Of a DNA stretch of 64,000 nucleotides, positions 25,428 through 36,900 are shown in pieces (the first letter of the stretch is position 1; every line of letters starts with the position of its first letter). Below the pieces are notes generated by a model. It was not told the DNA's origin and did no database searches. It was given only the letters and a program-made list of their open reading frames with translations. The position numbers and the translations under genes were made by a program. Source of the DNA: Sarcocystis neurona (Eukaryota > Apicomplexa > Conoidasida > Eucoccidiorida > Sarcocystidae); assembly GCA_000727475.1 (NCBI GenBank), contig KL647310.1, positions 2,057,631-2,121,630 of the forward strand. The letters are read 5' to 3'.

Positions 25428-28400
25428 ATGGCTGCGGAAGGACCGCCAGGGAGAGATGTTGGTGGTGAACATGGTGGTGGTGCCGGTTGGTACACTGGAC
25501 AACCGGGAACTGCACGCACACATTACAAATACGCTGGGTGTCGGCTAGATGAAGAAGAAGCAGCTACACCCCCAATGGCGTGCGCTGGAGTAGCAGCAGC
25601 AGCCGCACCTCCTTTTCCTCCGGCACCTGCGACAGCAGCAGCTGCAGATTCCGCTGTACAGACGGTTGCGGCAGCAGGAGCCGCCGTAGGTGCACGCCCA
25701 AAAGCAGCAGCAGCAGGCGACTCTGCGACAGCGCGGAACGCGGCAGAAGCGAGGGCCCACCAAGCAGCAGCAGCAGCAACAGCGAAGCAGCTTTCCGGCC
25801 TTTCGACAGTGGCAGATGCACCCCTACCTTCACGTCATCTAGCAACACCAAGAGCAGGTACATGCATGGCAGCAGAGAAGAGATATGCCGGACGTCGCGC
25901 AGCAGCAGGAGAAGAATCGGCAGCATTTTTGTTTGCAGGACACGCTTCACCTTCAGCAGCAGGACACGACGCAGACACAGGAGCTTCGCCAACAGCAGCA
26001 GGAGCAGGAAGGGGAGAAACGGCTGCGATGTTGGCTATCTGCTCTGCAGCAACAGCAGCAGGGCGTGAATCACCCCCGCCCTCAGTAACGACAACGCCTG
26101 AAGGAGTTGCATGTGAAGCAGCAGCGTCACATGCTTTTGCCCCTGCAGCTACTGAAATGACGGCGTGGCCAGCGACGGCGACGGCAGAAGAGTCATTGGG
26201 GGTAAATACGAGAAGGCGAAGAGCTGCGTGCGGTCGAGAGAAGGGAATGGAGAACAGCAACAGAAGCGCGCCAGGGCCCTGGTGTGGTGGCGGCGCTGCT
26301 GCATGCGTCTGCCTCGAAGAAATTCCTTCTTCCGTCCCCTCGGCCTCAGCAACAACGCAGACAACAACAGCAGCACGCTCAGCTGACGCAGGAGCAGCAG
26401 CAGCAGCAAACTGCTGCTGCGTACTCTCCGCCGCTGCAGGAGCAGCGCTCACAGCAGCAGTAGCAGCTCCCACAGCAGCAGCAGGAGCGTCCACAGCAGC
26501 ATCAGCAGGTCCCAAGGCAACAGTAGGTGCACCAGCAGCGGCAACGAATATGTTCCTGACTTGCTGTCTCGGGTGGATATGGGGAATTGGTGGGTACGGA
26601 TGTGTAGTCTCCCGTCAAGTGGCAGCATGCTGCATGCGACGGCTCGCCGACCGTCCTACCTCCAGCTTCCGTCCTTCATATTTCCTCTTCGTCGGGAGGT
26701 GGCTCTGCTCCATTGTTGCCGCAGGGGCTCCGGTTCGTCGAGACGTTGCTGCTGCTGTTCTCTCGTTTTTCTCTCTCTGCCGTGTTGCCATTTCCTCTCC
26801 CGCCATATCGTCTGCTTCTTTGTCTGCTGCTCTCAAATTTTCTGCTGTTTTTCGGCTTGCTGCCGACTACGACAACGCTGCTGTTACTGCTTCTTCACAC
26901 GCTGCTCGCTCCCGTGCTGCTCTCTCTTCATTCGTTGGTCCCTGTACTCATGGAAAGACAAGCGCTGCAGGGGCAATACCAGCAGCAACTCAGGCGAAAA
27001 GAGCAGGGACCGCCGCAGCGAGAACAGCAGACCCAACAGCAACAGCAGCAGCAAAAATAACGGCGGCAGCAGCAACAGGAGCAAAAGCGGAAGGCGCAGA
27101 GGGAAACGCGAAGATCGGAGGACCAGCGGCAGGAAAAACAGCAGCAGTAACAGAAACAGCGACAGCAGAAGGGAAGTCGAGGACACGAAGAGCAGCAGCA
27201 GGAACAGTCGAGCGTCGTAGACTGCATGGGGCTGCAGTTCATCCTTCCGTTTCTGGTGTACTGTCGCCCCTCTTTTGGCTGCGGAGTGTCGCTGCTGCTG
27301 CTGCGCTACTCGTTGCTGCAGCTGGTGCGGGTGCTGCTCTCCCGTCCTTCAGGCCGCTGGCAGCTGCTGCTGCTGTTACCCTTCTCTCTTTAACGCAGGC
27401 TCCTACTGCTGCACATGTTCCTGTGTCCTCGGCTGTTGTTCCTGTGGGTGCCGCTGTTGCTGCTGCTGCGTATCTAGCTTGTGCTGCTGCTCACTTCCCC
27501 TTCGCTTCGTGTCTAGCAATTGGCGAAGCGTTTCGTGTTACTGGTGCTCCTGCTGCTGCTGCTGCCAGTGCTCGTCCTCAGTTTGCAGCTGCTGCTGTTG
27601 ACGCTGGCCACAATGTCCTTCGCCCCAGCGCTGCTGAGTCTGCTGCTGCCGATGCACCGCCTCGTGCTGTTGCTTCTTTCTCCTCCTCCTCTTCGACCTC
27701 TTTTTTCTATCTTTCGCCTGCCGATGCCCAAGGTGGGGAGGCCCTTCAAGTGCTGCAAGCTGGTTTTGCCGGAAGTGGTCCTGCTGCTGCTTTGCCGCTG
27801 CCGCTGCCATTTCTGCTGCTGCTATTTCTGCTGCTGCTTCTCGTGTATTTGGAAGTGACAGCCTACTGCCGTTTCCGCAGGGTCGTGGAGTGGATGTCAC
27901 AGTTGCCTCCGTACTGCCCCACACCTGATGCCGCTTACTTTTGCTTTCTTGTTGAATCCTGCGTACATTATCGACCTGCTTCCTTCCCCTGCTCTTTTTT
28001 GTCTTCGTCTTCTTCCTCGTGCGCTAGCAGCTACAACACCAGAAAAGCTGGTGCTGCTCTCTCTCACAGTCGAAGCCGCTGCTGCAGACGGTGCTGCACT
28101 GCTCCTGCTGTTGGTTCCGCTGCTGTCGCTGCGCCGGTGTGGGCGCTGCTGGCTCCCCCTCACGCACCTGCCCAAGCCGCAGGTGCTGCTGCCGCTGCTC
28201 CTGCTCCATGCGCGTCGCCTGCTGGGAACGGCTTTGCTGCTGCAGCGGAGGGCAGTGCCAACGGTGAAAAAAGACAGCTGTATGCCGCTGCCTCGCTACG
28301 CTCACATCCCGATACTCTAGCTGTCCAGCCCCGGGCTTCTGCTGCTGCAACACATCAATCTTTGGCCGCTGCTGAAGAAAAGGAAGAAGTAGAAGCCGGA

Positions 28401-28682
28401 GGTTCAAGAACTCGTGCTGCTCCGGGATTTGACAGCAGACCCGCCTCTGCGGCTGCTCCTGCCGGTGGGTGCCCTGCTGCTGCTGCTGTTGCTGGTCTTG
28501 AACCTGCAACTGTCGTTACTTGTGGACGTACGCCTGCCTCCGTTGCTGAGTCTTCGGTATCACTCGTAGCGACGGCCCTTTCCTTGGTCCTGCTGGTGCG
28601 CCGGGGCCAGTCTCTGTCGCCGCTGCTGCTGTTTCTACTACAACTCGGTCCGCTGCTCTTGCGACCGCTGCTGCTGCTGTGA
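25428..28682 (+). CDS. Alpha/beta-hydrolase, N-terminal membrane-anchor part
   Basis: This long frame is mostly repeat-encoded Ala, Thr, Ser and Cys, but 27778-27980 codes a conserved-looking block: a run of Leu leading to LLLVYLEVTAYCRFRR, then VEWMSQLPPYCPTPDAAYF. I read it as the single membrane anchor and juxtamembrane segment of the hydrolase encoded downstream. Large hydrolases known mainly from fungi have an N-terminal membrane segment followed by a Pro-rich stretch and a helical domain (recalled family architecture). The start codon is uncertain: the ATG at 25428 is only the first in this frame, and the true first exon may lie upstream. The next conserved block is in another frame, so a splice must occur between 27980 and about 29650. 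Overlapping open frames on both strands are repeat by-products. Confidence 0.45.
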   Translation: MAAEGPPGRDVGGEHGGGAGWYTGQPGTARTHYKYAGCRLDEEEAATPPMACAGVAAAAAPPFPPAPATAAAADSAVQTVAAAGAAVGARPKAAAAGDSATARNAAEARAHQAAAAATAKQLSGLSTVADAPLPSRHLATPRAGTCMAAEKRYAGRRAAAGEESAAFLFAGHASPSAAGHDADTGASPTAAGAGRGETAAMLAICSAATAAGRESPPPSVTTTPEGVACEAAASHAFAPAATEMTAWPATATAEESLGVNTRRRRAACGREKGMENSNRSAPGPWCGGGAAACVCLEEIPSSVPSASATTQTTTAARSADAGAAAAANCCCVLSAAAGAALTAAVAAPTAAAGASTAASAGPKATVGAPAAATNMFLTCCLGWIWGIGGYGCVVSRQVAACCMRRLADRPTSSFRPSYFLFVGRWLCSIVAAGAPVRRDVAAAVLSFFSLCRVAISSPAISSASLSAALKFSAVFRLAADYDNAAVTASSHAARSRAALSSFVGPCTHGKTSAAGAIPAATQAKRAGTAAARTADPTATAAAKITAAAATGAKAEGAEGNAKIGGPAAGKTAAVTETATAEGKSRTRRAAAGTVERRRLHGAAVHPSVSGVLSPLFWLRSVAAAAALLVAAAGAGAALPSFRPLAAAAAVTLLSLTQAPTAAHVPVSSAVVPVGAAVAAAAYLACAAAHFPFASCLAIGEAFRVTGAPAAAAASARPQFAAAAVDAGHNVLRPSAAESAAADAPPRAVASFSSSSSTSFFYLSPADAQGGEALQVLQAGFAGSGPAAALPLPLPFLLLLFLLLLLVYLEVTAYCRFRRVVEWMSQLPPYCPTPDAAYFCFLVESCVHYRPASFPCSFLSSSSSSCASSYNTRKAGAALSHSRSRCCRRCCTAPAVGSAAVAAPVWALLAPPHAPAQAAGAAAAAPAPCASPAGNGFAAAAEGSANGEKRQLYAAASLRSHPDTLAVQPRASAAATHQSLAAAEEKEEVEAGGSRTRAAPGFDSRPASAAAPAGGCPAAAAVAGLEPATVVTCGRTPASVAESSVSLVATALSLVLLVRRGQSLSPLLLFLLQLGPLLLRPLLLL

Positions 28683-30430
28683 CTGACGCTGCTGCGCTTC
28701 GGACTGGTGCTACTGCTGCGTCTGCGGGGCCGTCGTATTTTGCTGCTGCTGCTGCTGTCGCTGTTCCAGATGGACGTGCTGGTGCTGTTTTTCAGGAGGG
28801 AGAGGAGAAGGAAAAAGGAGTTGCCTGCGCTGGCAGTAGCTGCGTCCGAAGTGATGAAAAGCAGTCCTGCTGCTGCGGTGCTGCTGTCTGCTTTGCAGAG
28901 GAGAGAGAGCTGACAAGCGGAGCAGCAGGAGCAGGAGAAGAAGAAGCAGCAGCCGCCGCAGCAGCAATAGGGGAAGAAGCAGCTGCAGCGGAAGACAGAA
29001 AAGCAGCAGCAGGGACACGAGTTTTAGCAGTCGTAACATTACGTACTAGTCACGGAGATGCAGAAGCAGCAGCAGGCGAAGAAGAAGAAGCTCCCAAAGG
29101 GCACAGGGTAGAAGGACCTCAGCATGAAGAAGAGGCCCATAGATATTACAAAAGAGAGAACGAAGAAGAAAGTGGAAAATTAGGAAAAGGAGACGCAGAA
29201 ACGGAAGAAGACGGGCGAGAGAAAGCAGAAGAAGAAGCAGGGGAAGAAGAATTCGAAAATGATGATGAAATGCATGCATGCTGGTTGCATGCACGGGCCT
29301 TCAGCAGCGACAGAGAAGCCGAAGCGGCCATCACCGCGTGGTTGCAGCACAGGCGGAGGTGCAGCAGAAGCGGCAGCAGCAGCAGCCTCCGCAGCGACAG
29401 CAGCCTCCGCAGCGACAGCAGTGACAGCAGCCTTAGCAGCGGCAGCAGGAGCAGGTGCTGGGGCAGATGCGGGAGCAGCAGCAGTCTCAGCAGCAGCCCC
29501 AGCAGCTGCAGCAGGAACAGGTGCCGAGGCAGATGCAGGAGCAGCAGCAAGCAGGACAGTTTGTTGAACGCCGTGGTCTGCAACTGCAGCAACAGCAACC
29601 TCTGCAGCAGGAGCAGCAGCAAGCGTGACAGCAGCAGCAGCAGTGAGCTGAAGGAGGCGTGGGAAGGGGAGAAGCTTCCGAGAGACGTGCTGCTGTCGCT
29701 GCTGCTGTATGGCTTTTTTGGGAAAATTGCATGCAGCAGCATTAGTGTGCCGCTGCTGGCCTCGTGGCTGCAGCAGCTAACGCATTTCCACCCCAAACTT
29801 TGTCGCGGAGCTGTGCTGTACATACGCCGGGTGACGGGCATCCCGTTTGCACTTCACGACCAGACAGAGGGCCAAGACAAAAACGAGGAAGAAGACGAAG
29901 AAGAAGAGGCGAGGACCGCAGAAGAAGAAAAGAAGGGCGAAGCAGGCAAAGGCAGGAGGCACAGACTTGAAAAGGGAAAACGGACGAGAAGAAGGAAAAG
30001 AAGAGGCGTGGGGGAGGGCACGGACGGGCGAGAAGACGAAGCGGCAGGGGGAGGAGAGACAGCGCAGCGAGCAGCAACTGCGGAAGACGCAACAACGGCA
30101 GGAAGACTCCGAAAAAGAAGGGGCAGAGCAGCACTCGCCGCAGCAGTCCCCGCCCTCGAACGAGTGGCGAGTCTTCTATCAGCGGCAGTGAAACTGGCGA
30201 CAGTAACGAGAAGAAAATGCGTGCAGCAGCAGCCTCCTCACAGAGCAGCTGCAGCAGAAGGGGACGGGGCAGCAGCAGCAGCAGGCAAGCAGCAGCTGTC
30301 GAACACCAGTGGTGTGATGGCCGGGACTTCCCGCCGAAGCTCCGCGGAAGAAGCGGAAGGAAATGCTGAAGAAAGAAGTGTTAATAAAGAAGCACACATC
30401 AAAGACGAAATCAAAAGAGAAGAACAAAAA
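28679..30430 (+). CDS. Alpha/beta-hydrolase, middle helical part
   Basis: The informative segment is about 29650-29866, coding PRDVLLSLLLYGFFGK, then VPLLASWLQQLTHFHP and YIRRVTGIPF. This matches in order and spacing the helical segment that precedes the catalytic domain in fungal-type membrane hydrolases (recalled, not searched). It is flanked by Ser/Ala/Glu-rich repeat coding, and 29867-30200 codes a highly charged Glu/Lys/Arg stretch. The frame is open upstream of 28679, where I see no true start. AAAAAG followed by GTGAGA at 30431 is a good splice donor just before the stop at 30440, so I end the exon at 30430. The downstream acceptor lies somewhere before the block at 33655 and may fall near the assembly gap. 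Confidence 0.5.
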
Positions 30431-30902
30431 GGTGAGAAGTGACGGCTGGGACAAGCGACAGTCCCACACGAACGCTACAGAAACAAGTCGCGCCTCTTGT
30501 GGAGAAGCGCCCTCCACACTAATTTCTAGGTCTATTTAAACATATACATATATGTATATGCACGTATTCATATAAAACACTATACACGTGTGTGTATGTG
30601 TATAGTAAATCCTATGCATATGCGTGTGGATATATAATACCGTACATATACATATATATATATGATATATATATATATATGTATATGTATTTCTGTCGGT
30701 GCGTCCGTGTCTCTGTCTATGTATGTGTATGTATGTGTGTGTTTACGTTAAGAGGTATGCGTATGTTTATATATAGTGATACATTGAAATGTGAGTATAA
30801 GTGCAGAAAGGAGAAGTACGGAAGCATCACGTGTGTGGTAGAAGAAAAACGAGGTGGAACACGGGAGGATGGAAGATCAGAATCTTCAAGTAGGACTCTC
30901 CG

Positions 30903-33900
30903 GTGGCGTGGTCGGGCCTCCTGCGCTTCTGCGGGGGAGTTCCTTGGGTAAGCAAATCGTCATCTCCGCAGAGAAATGATTTTGCTGTTGCTGCTGCCGC
31001 TGTTGATGCTGCCCCTGTTGCTGCTGTTGATGCTGCCCCTGTTGCTGCTGTTGATTGCCCCTGTTGCTGCTTGCCCCTGTTGCTGCTGCTGCTGCTGCTG
31101 CTGCTGTTGCTGCNNNNNNNNNNNNNNNNNNNNNNNNNNNNNNNNNNNNNNNNNNNNNNNNNNNNNNNNNNNNNNNNNNNNNNNNNNNNNNNNNNNNNNN
31201 NNNNNNNNNNNNNNNNNNNNNNNNNNNNNNNNNNNNNNNNNNNNNNNNNNNNNNNNNNNNNNNNNNNNNNNNNNNNNNNNNNNNNNNNNNNNNNNNNNNN
31301 NNNNNNNNNNNNNNNNNNNNNNNNNNNNNNNNNNNNNNNNNNNNNNNNNNNNNNNNNNNNNNNNNNNNNNNNNNNNNNNNNNNNNNNNNNNNNNNNNNNN
31401 NNNNNNNNNNNNNNNNNNNNNNNNNNNNNNNNNNNNNNNNNNNNNNNNNNNNNNNNNNNNNNNNNNNNNNNNNNNNNNNNNNNNNNNNNNNNNNNNNNNN
31501 NNNNNNNNNNNNNNNNNNNNNNNNNNNNNNNNNNNNNNNNNNNNNNNNNNNNNNNNNNNNNNNNNNNNNNNCTGCTGCTGCTGTTGCTGCTGCTGCTGTT
31601 GCTGCTGCTGTTGGTCACCTGTTATTTGTCTTGGCGCCACCGCTTTGCTGCTGCTGCGGCTTTGCCGTTGCCACTGCTGCTCGGCTGCTGTTGCTCCTCT
31701 TCTGCTGCTGCTCCAGCTGTTATGCCGCCTCTCCAGCTGTTTGACTGCTTCGATTATTTGCATGTGCTGCTGCTGTGCGTTCGCGGAGGCGTCTCTCCGG
31801 CAGTCGACATTTCTTCCCTTGTACTGCAGCAGCCTTTCTTGTTGGTTTCCTTTTATTTCAATGCGCGTGCAGCAAGAAGTTTGAGGCAGGCCACAGCAGC
31901 AAAAGACGGCGATGCAGCACCAAAAGCAACGCGCGCAGAACGTCCTCGTCCTCCATATGCAGGAGCAAAGGCGCGTAGGGCATCTGCAGGAGCAGCAGCA
32001 GAAAAAGAAGCGACAGCAGTGGCTAGTTGTTCTTCTGCGCCAGCAGCAGGAGGACATGCAGCAACAACGGCTGCTCCTCCTTTGCAGGGCAACACGTCGC
32101 CGAAAGAATTGTACTGCTCGGTGGCCCCAGCAGAATTCGTGTCGGTCTGCAGCACGCGCAGCTCTCCCGGGGGGTCTGCATTTCCGGCCCCAACAAAAGC
32201 AAAACCAGCAGCAGCAGAAGTAGCAGCACATTCTTCGGCAGCTCAGTGTGCTGCTGCGCACGCATCTTTGGCAGCAGCAGCAGCAGGACATTCCGGAGCA
32301 GCAGCAGCACCACCCGCAGCAGTACCACCACCCGCAGCAGCACCACCACCCGCAGCAGCACCACCACACGCAGCAGCAGGACAATCCGCAGCAGCAGGAC
32401 AACCCGCAGCAGCAGCAGCAGCACCACTCGCAGCAGCACGAGCAGCAGTGGCACAAGTCGCAGCAGGAGCAGCAGCAGGACAACCCGCAGCCGTAGCAGC
32501 AGCACGGGTGTCATTTCCAGGAGAAACCGTGGAAGCGGGTGCAGCAGCAGCAGCTGTCAAGAGACGGCCTGGACTGAAGGAAGAAGCAGCAGGCGTAGGC
32601 CCACAAGCAGCGGCAGTAGTTCCAGCAAGAGCAGCATCACTCGTTGAAAGAACAGCGGCAAAGACAGCAGCACCTGCAGCAGCAGCAGTACCTGCAGGAG
32701 GAGCAGCAGCAGGAGCTGCGGGTCTGCCTGCAGCACAAGCTAGTGCAGCGGCAGCAGCAGCAGCAAAAGCGGATTCGTCCTCAGCAGCGGTCGACCGTTC
32801 GGTACCGCAGAACCACGGGCGTTGTCCTCCGTCGCGGTCAGAAGTAGTTGTCGAAAGAATCCTCCGCCACGCCGGCAGCAGCAGCAGCACGTCCGCGTCG
32901 AAGAACATACGAGGTAGCTGCAGGAGCAGCAGCGTGTGCCTCTGCAGCACGTGCACCAGTCGCAGCAGCGCAACCACGTGCAGCGGAGGCGACCGTCCCC
33001 GCAGGACGCGAAGCAGCAGCAGCAGCATGGCAACAAGATTGTACAGCAAGACCTGCCTCAGCCACCCACCCAGCAACAGAACTAACAGCAGCGCCAGCGC
33101 CGTAAGAACGCGCAGCAACAGCAGAAGCTCGTTCACCAGAAGCACGCAAAAAAGCAGCCGCAACCGCGGCACTCGCAGCGGCAACGGCAGCAGCCAGAGC
33201 AGCAACAGCAGCAGGAAGAACAACAGCACCAGCGCCAGAGAGAGCGGCACATTCTCTGAAGAGGCCCTGCGGCAGCTGCCGAAAGAAAGCAGAGACGAAG
33301 AGAGCCGCGTGCTAAAGGCGAAGGCATTGGGACCCTGCGGTGAATCTGTCTTTGATTCATTCGCTGTAGGGGAACAGCAACAAGTAAAGCAGCCGCACGA
33401 GACGCCGCAGCAGGAGCAGCAGCGCCGTCAGCACTCCCAGGAGGTCGGACAGCAGGGAAAGTTGGACGAGGAGGAGGAGCAGCAGCAGCAACCGCTTCAG
33501 CAGCAGGTGCAGCAACAGGGCCGCCTGCAATTCCCACGGGGGTCCGAAGCACGGGACCACCTTAAGCACCAACAGCAGCAGCAGAAACAACAACAACAGA
33601 AACAGCAGCGCGAGCCTGTACGGCAGCAGTCGAAGCGGCAGAAGCAGGAGGTGGGAGCGTGGCAATACGGGGCGGCACCGACGCGGCCACACTATCGGCC
33701 GCTGCTGCTGCAGTGGATCGTACAATTCACTCATAAACTTTTTCGCTTGTTGCTGTTGCGGTGGCTAGGCATGGAGCACGTGCGTCCGCGCTGCTGCTGT
33801 CGCTTCTGCAGCAGCAGCACCGCTGCGGGCTGCTGCAGATCCCACCGGACCTGCAGCGGCAACGGCGGCATCAGGCAGGGGGGTACTAGCTGCAGGACCC

Positions 33901-36900
33901 ACAGCAGCGATGGGACAGACAGCAACAGCAGCGCCAACAGCAGCAGCAACAGCAGCAGCCGCAACACCAGCAACCGCAGCATCAGCAACAGCAGCAGCAG
34001 CACCAGCAGCACAAGCAGCAAGCTGGAGGTACGGTTGAATAAGATGGAGATGGCAGCAGCAGGTGAAGACCGCGTGGAAAGAAACAGAAGGCACAACAGT
34101 AGAGAGTTCTGCTGCTGCTGCACTCAGCTTGAAGGAGGCCTGAGATATCTGGACTTCTACGTCTTGATGCCACAGCGGCGGATTGATAACGCATGCAAAA
34201 AAGACGAACGTGACTCTGTAGCAGCAGCAGCTCCATGGTGGAGACAGGAGGGAGAAGGAGAGACGGAGTCGCACAAGCAGAAGCGGGAGCGCACGTGGGA
34301 GCAGCAACAAGACGGCGACAATTCGCAGATACAACAGCAGGAGGAGACGGCGGAGCCGCAGCAACAGAAGCCCCACGTGCACGCCGAGCGCCACACGCAG
34401 GAACAGCAGCAGCAGATGCAGGAAAGTGGACGAGAAGAGCTGCAGCCGCGCCAGAAAGGAACGGCGATGCAGGCAGTGCTGCAGCCGCAGCAGGAAGCGC
34501 ACAAGCAGGAAATACAGCAGCAGGTACTGCAGCAGCAGGCACTGCAGCAGCAGGTACTGCAGCAGCAGACACTGCAGCAGCATGCGATAAAGCGGGAAGA
34601 GATTGTTTGTACCAGTACGACTCAGATAAGCGGAGAGGATGAAGAGAATGGAAGAGTCCCCGCTCCCGCGTCTGTTGATCGCGCGGCAGAAACGTATTCT
34701 CCTTTCGTGCATTTAACTGAGGGATCTTCTGCTGCTGATCCTGCTGCTGCTGCTGCTCCTGCTGCTGCTGCTGCTCCTGCTCCTGCTGCTGCTCCTGCTG
34801 GTGCACCGGTGCTGCCGCCTCCTCCGTTGGTGCTGCTGCACGGTTTTGGAGTGGGGTTGTTGCCGTATTTTTTGCATGTGCTGCTGCTGGTGCAACGCGA
34901 ACGAAGGAAGCCACCGCAGCAGCAGCGGCCTATTGTTCTCGTGGAATTCGGATGGCTAGGCCTGGACGGGCAGGGCACGCACGTGCAACAAGCAGCAGCA
35001 GACCTGCGGGTGCTGAAGCAGCAGCAGCGGCAGCAGGACGGAAGAAGATGCCGTTGCTGCAAAGGGGAACAGCCGCAGGAGCCACAAGGAAGCGCAGCAG
35101 CAGCAGCACAAGAGATGCCTTCAGCAAAAAACGAAGCATCAGCAAGGACATGCAAGAACTGCAGCGGTTGCTGCCGCTGCTTTTATGGTGTCGTCCCGCC
35201 TGTACTGCGGCCGACGTCAAGTGCTGCTGCAGCTGGTGCTGCCGGCCCGCCCACAATGTGCTACTGCTCGCTCTCTTCCTCCGCTTCCTCCTCGTACAGG
35301 ACTGACCACCTGACAAGCAACAGCAAGTGCTTTGGTCACTGTGCAAAAGGGCAAGCGACCAGCAGCGGCCGCCTCTGCAGTAGAACAGATGGGACGCATG
35401 CGACAGCAGCAGCAACAGCAGGAGCGACAGCCTGCTCTCCGACGTGGCTCCGTTCGTTTGCTGCTGCGGTGGGGGGGAGTGCCGCTGCAGCCGTTGCGTC
35501 TCGTTGCAGGCTTCTTTCGCTATGTGTTGTTGCTGCCTGGCGGGCCGTGGCGTCCTCGCCTCTACTTGCTTCCTTCTTCTTTTTGTTCTACACCTCGCAT
35601 GCGAGACTCAGGAAAAGAAGCGAAGAAACAGCTGCTGCGTTTGACTGGACAGACGATCTCCTGCAGGAGCAGCAGGAACAGCAGCAACAAGCGGGTCGCA
35701 GAAGTAGGGAAAGTCGGTGCGGCGTGGATGAGTCAGACAACAGCACGAAGAGCAGCAACGGTTCGGTCACCAGCAGCACAAGCTGCAGCAGTTCTTCTGC
35801 CGATGAAACCGATCAGCCAAGCAGCTATGGGCTAGTAACTAGAGACCAGCACAACAGCAACAGCAGCAGCCGCAGCTGCAACAGCAACAGCAGCAGCAAC
35901 AGCAGCAGCAACAGCAGCAGCAGCAACAGCAACAGCAGCAGCAACAGCAACAGCAGCAACAACAGCAACAGCAGCATTTTTTCTGCGGGCGAAATTCCTC
36001 CTAGTGTGTTGTGGACAGATGTTGTTCCTGTCATGCCTGCTGTCTGCCGCAGCATCGCTTTCCTCCTGGAAGATATTCGCCGCGTGCAAGTATCCGCAGC
36101 CACACAAACAGCAGCTGCAGCAGAGACAGGAGCGGCAGCGAAGACAGCCATGGCAGCGACAGAACAAACCAGGAAATGTATTGGGGCAGAAGCAACAGCA
36201 GCAAGTGCACCTGCGCAGGCAGTTGCAACAGCAGCGCAGCACGCAGCCCATGCAGCAGCCGCAGCAGCAGAACCAGAGGAGGCACTTGGGGCAGCAGCAA
36301 CACGAACAGGAGTTAACTCCTCTTTTTGTTCGTCCGGTCTGCACGCAGCTGCAGTAGCAACAGCAGACCCCCAACCTGCTGCAGAGGACAACGTGCTGTT
36401 CTACCGGAGCAGCAGGAGAAGTCAAACACTTGCGGCGGCAGCAGGAAGACGACGAGAGGCACTTGACGAGGAGGAAGAGAAGGAGGAGGAGCAAAAGAAG
36501 CAGCAGCAAAAGCAGGAAGGAGAAGAAATTTTAATTTGCGGCACGGCCCTACAGCAAGATGGAGAAACCAAGAAAAGGCCATGCAGAATGAGGAGTGCAG
36601 ACGAACAACAGAAAATAGCTAAGAAAGCAGAAGAAGAAGAAGGAGACGGAGAAGAAGCAAGGGAAGATGAGGACGCTCAGTTTGAGGAGGAGCAGCATCG
36701 ATGCGCACGACAGAAAAAAGAGCAGCAGCAGCAGCAGGCGCTGATTCAGAAGGATGCAACGCAGAAGGAAAGGACGCGGCAGCAGCAAGCACAAGGTATT
36801 TTTATAGCTCACTCGTATGGAACAGCAGTAGCTTCTTGCCTTTGCATGCAATATCCGCATATAGTGAAGAGGTGCGTGTTGATCGATCCCGTGTGCTTCT

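Noticed and set aside
27275..27601. Cys-rich plus-strand frame that might suggest a metallothionein-like protein
   Set aside because: TGC is simply one frame of the CTG repeat; there is no conserved Cys spacing.
32243..33250. 335-codon minus-strand Leu/Ala-rich frame
   Set aside because: Antisense shadow of CAG DNA; the conserved hydrolase blocks are all on the plus strand.
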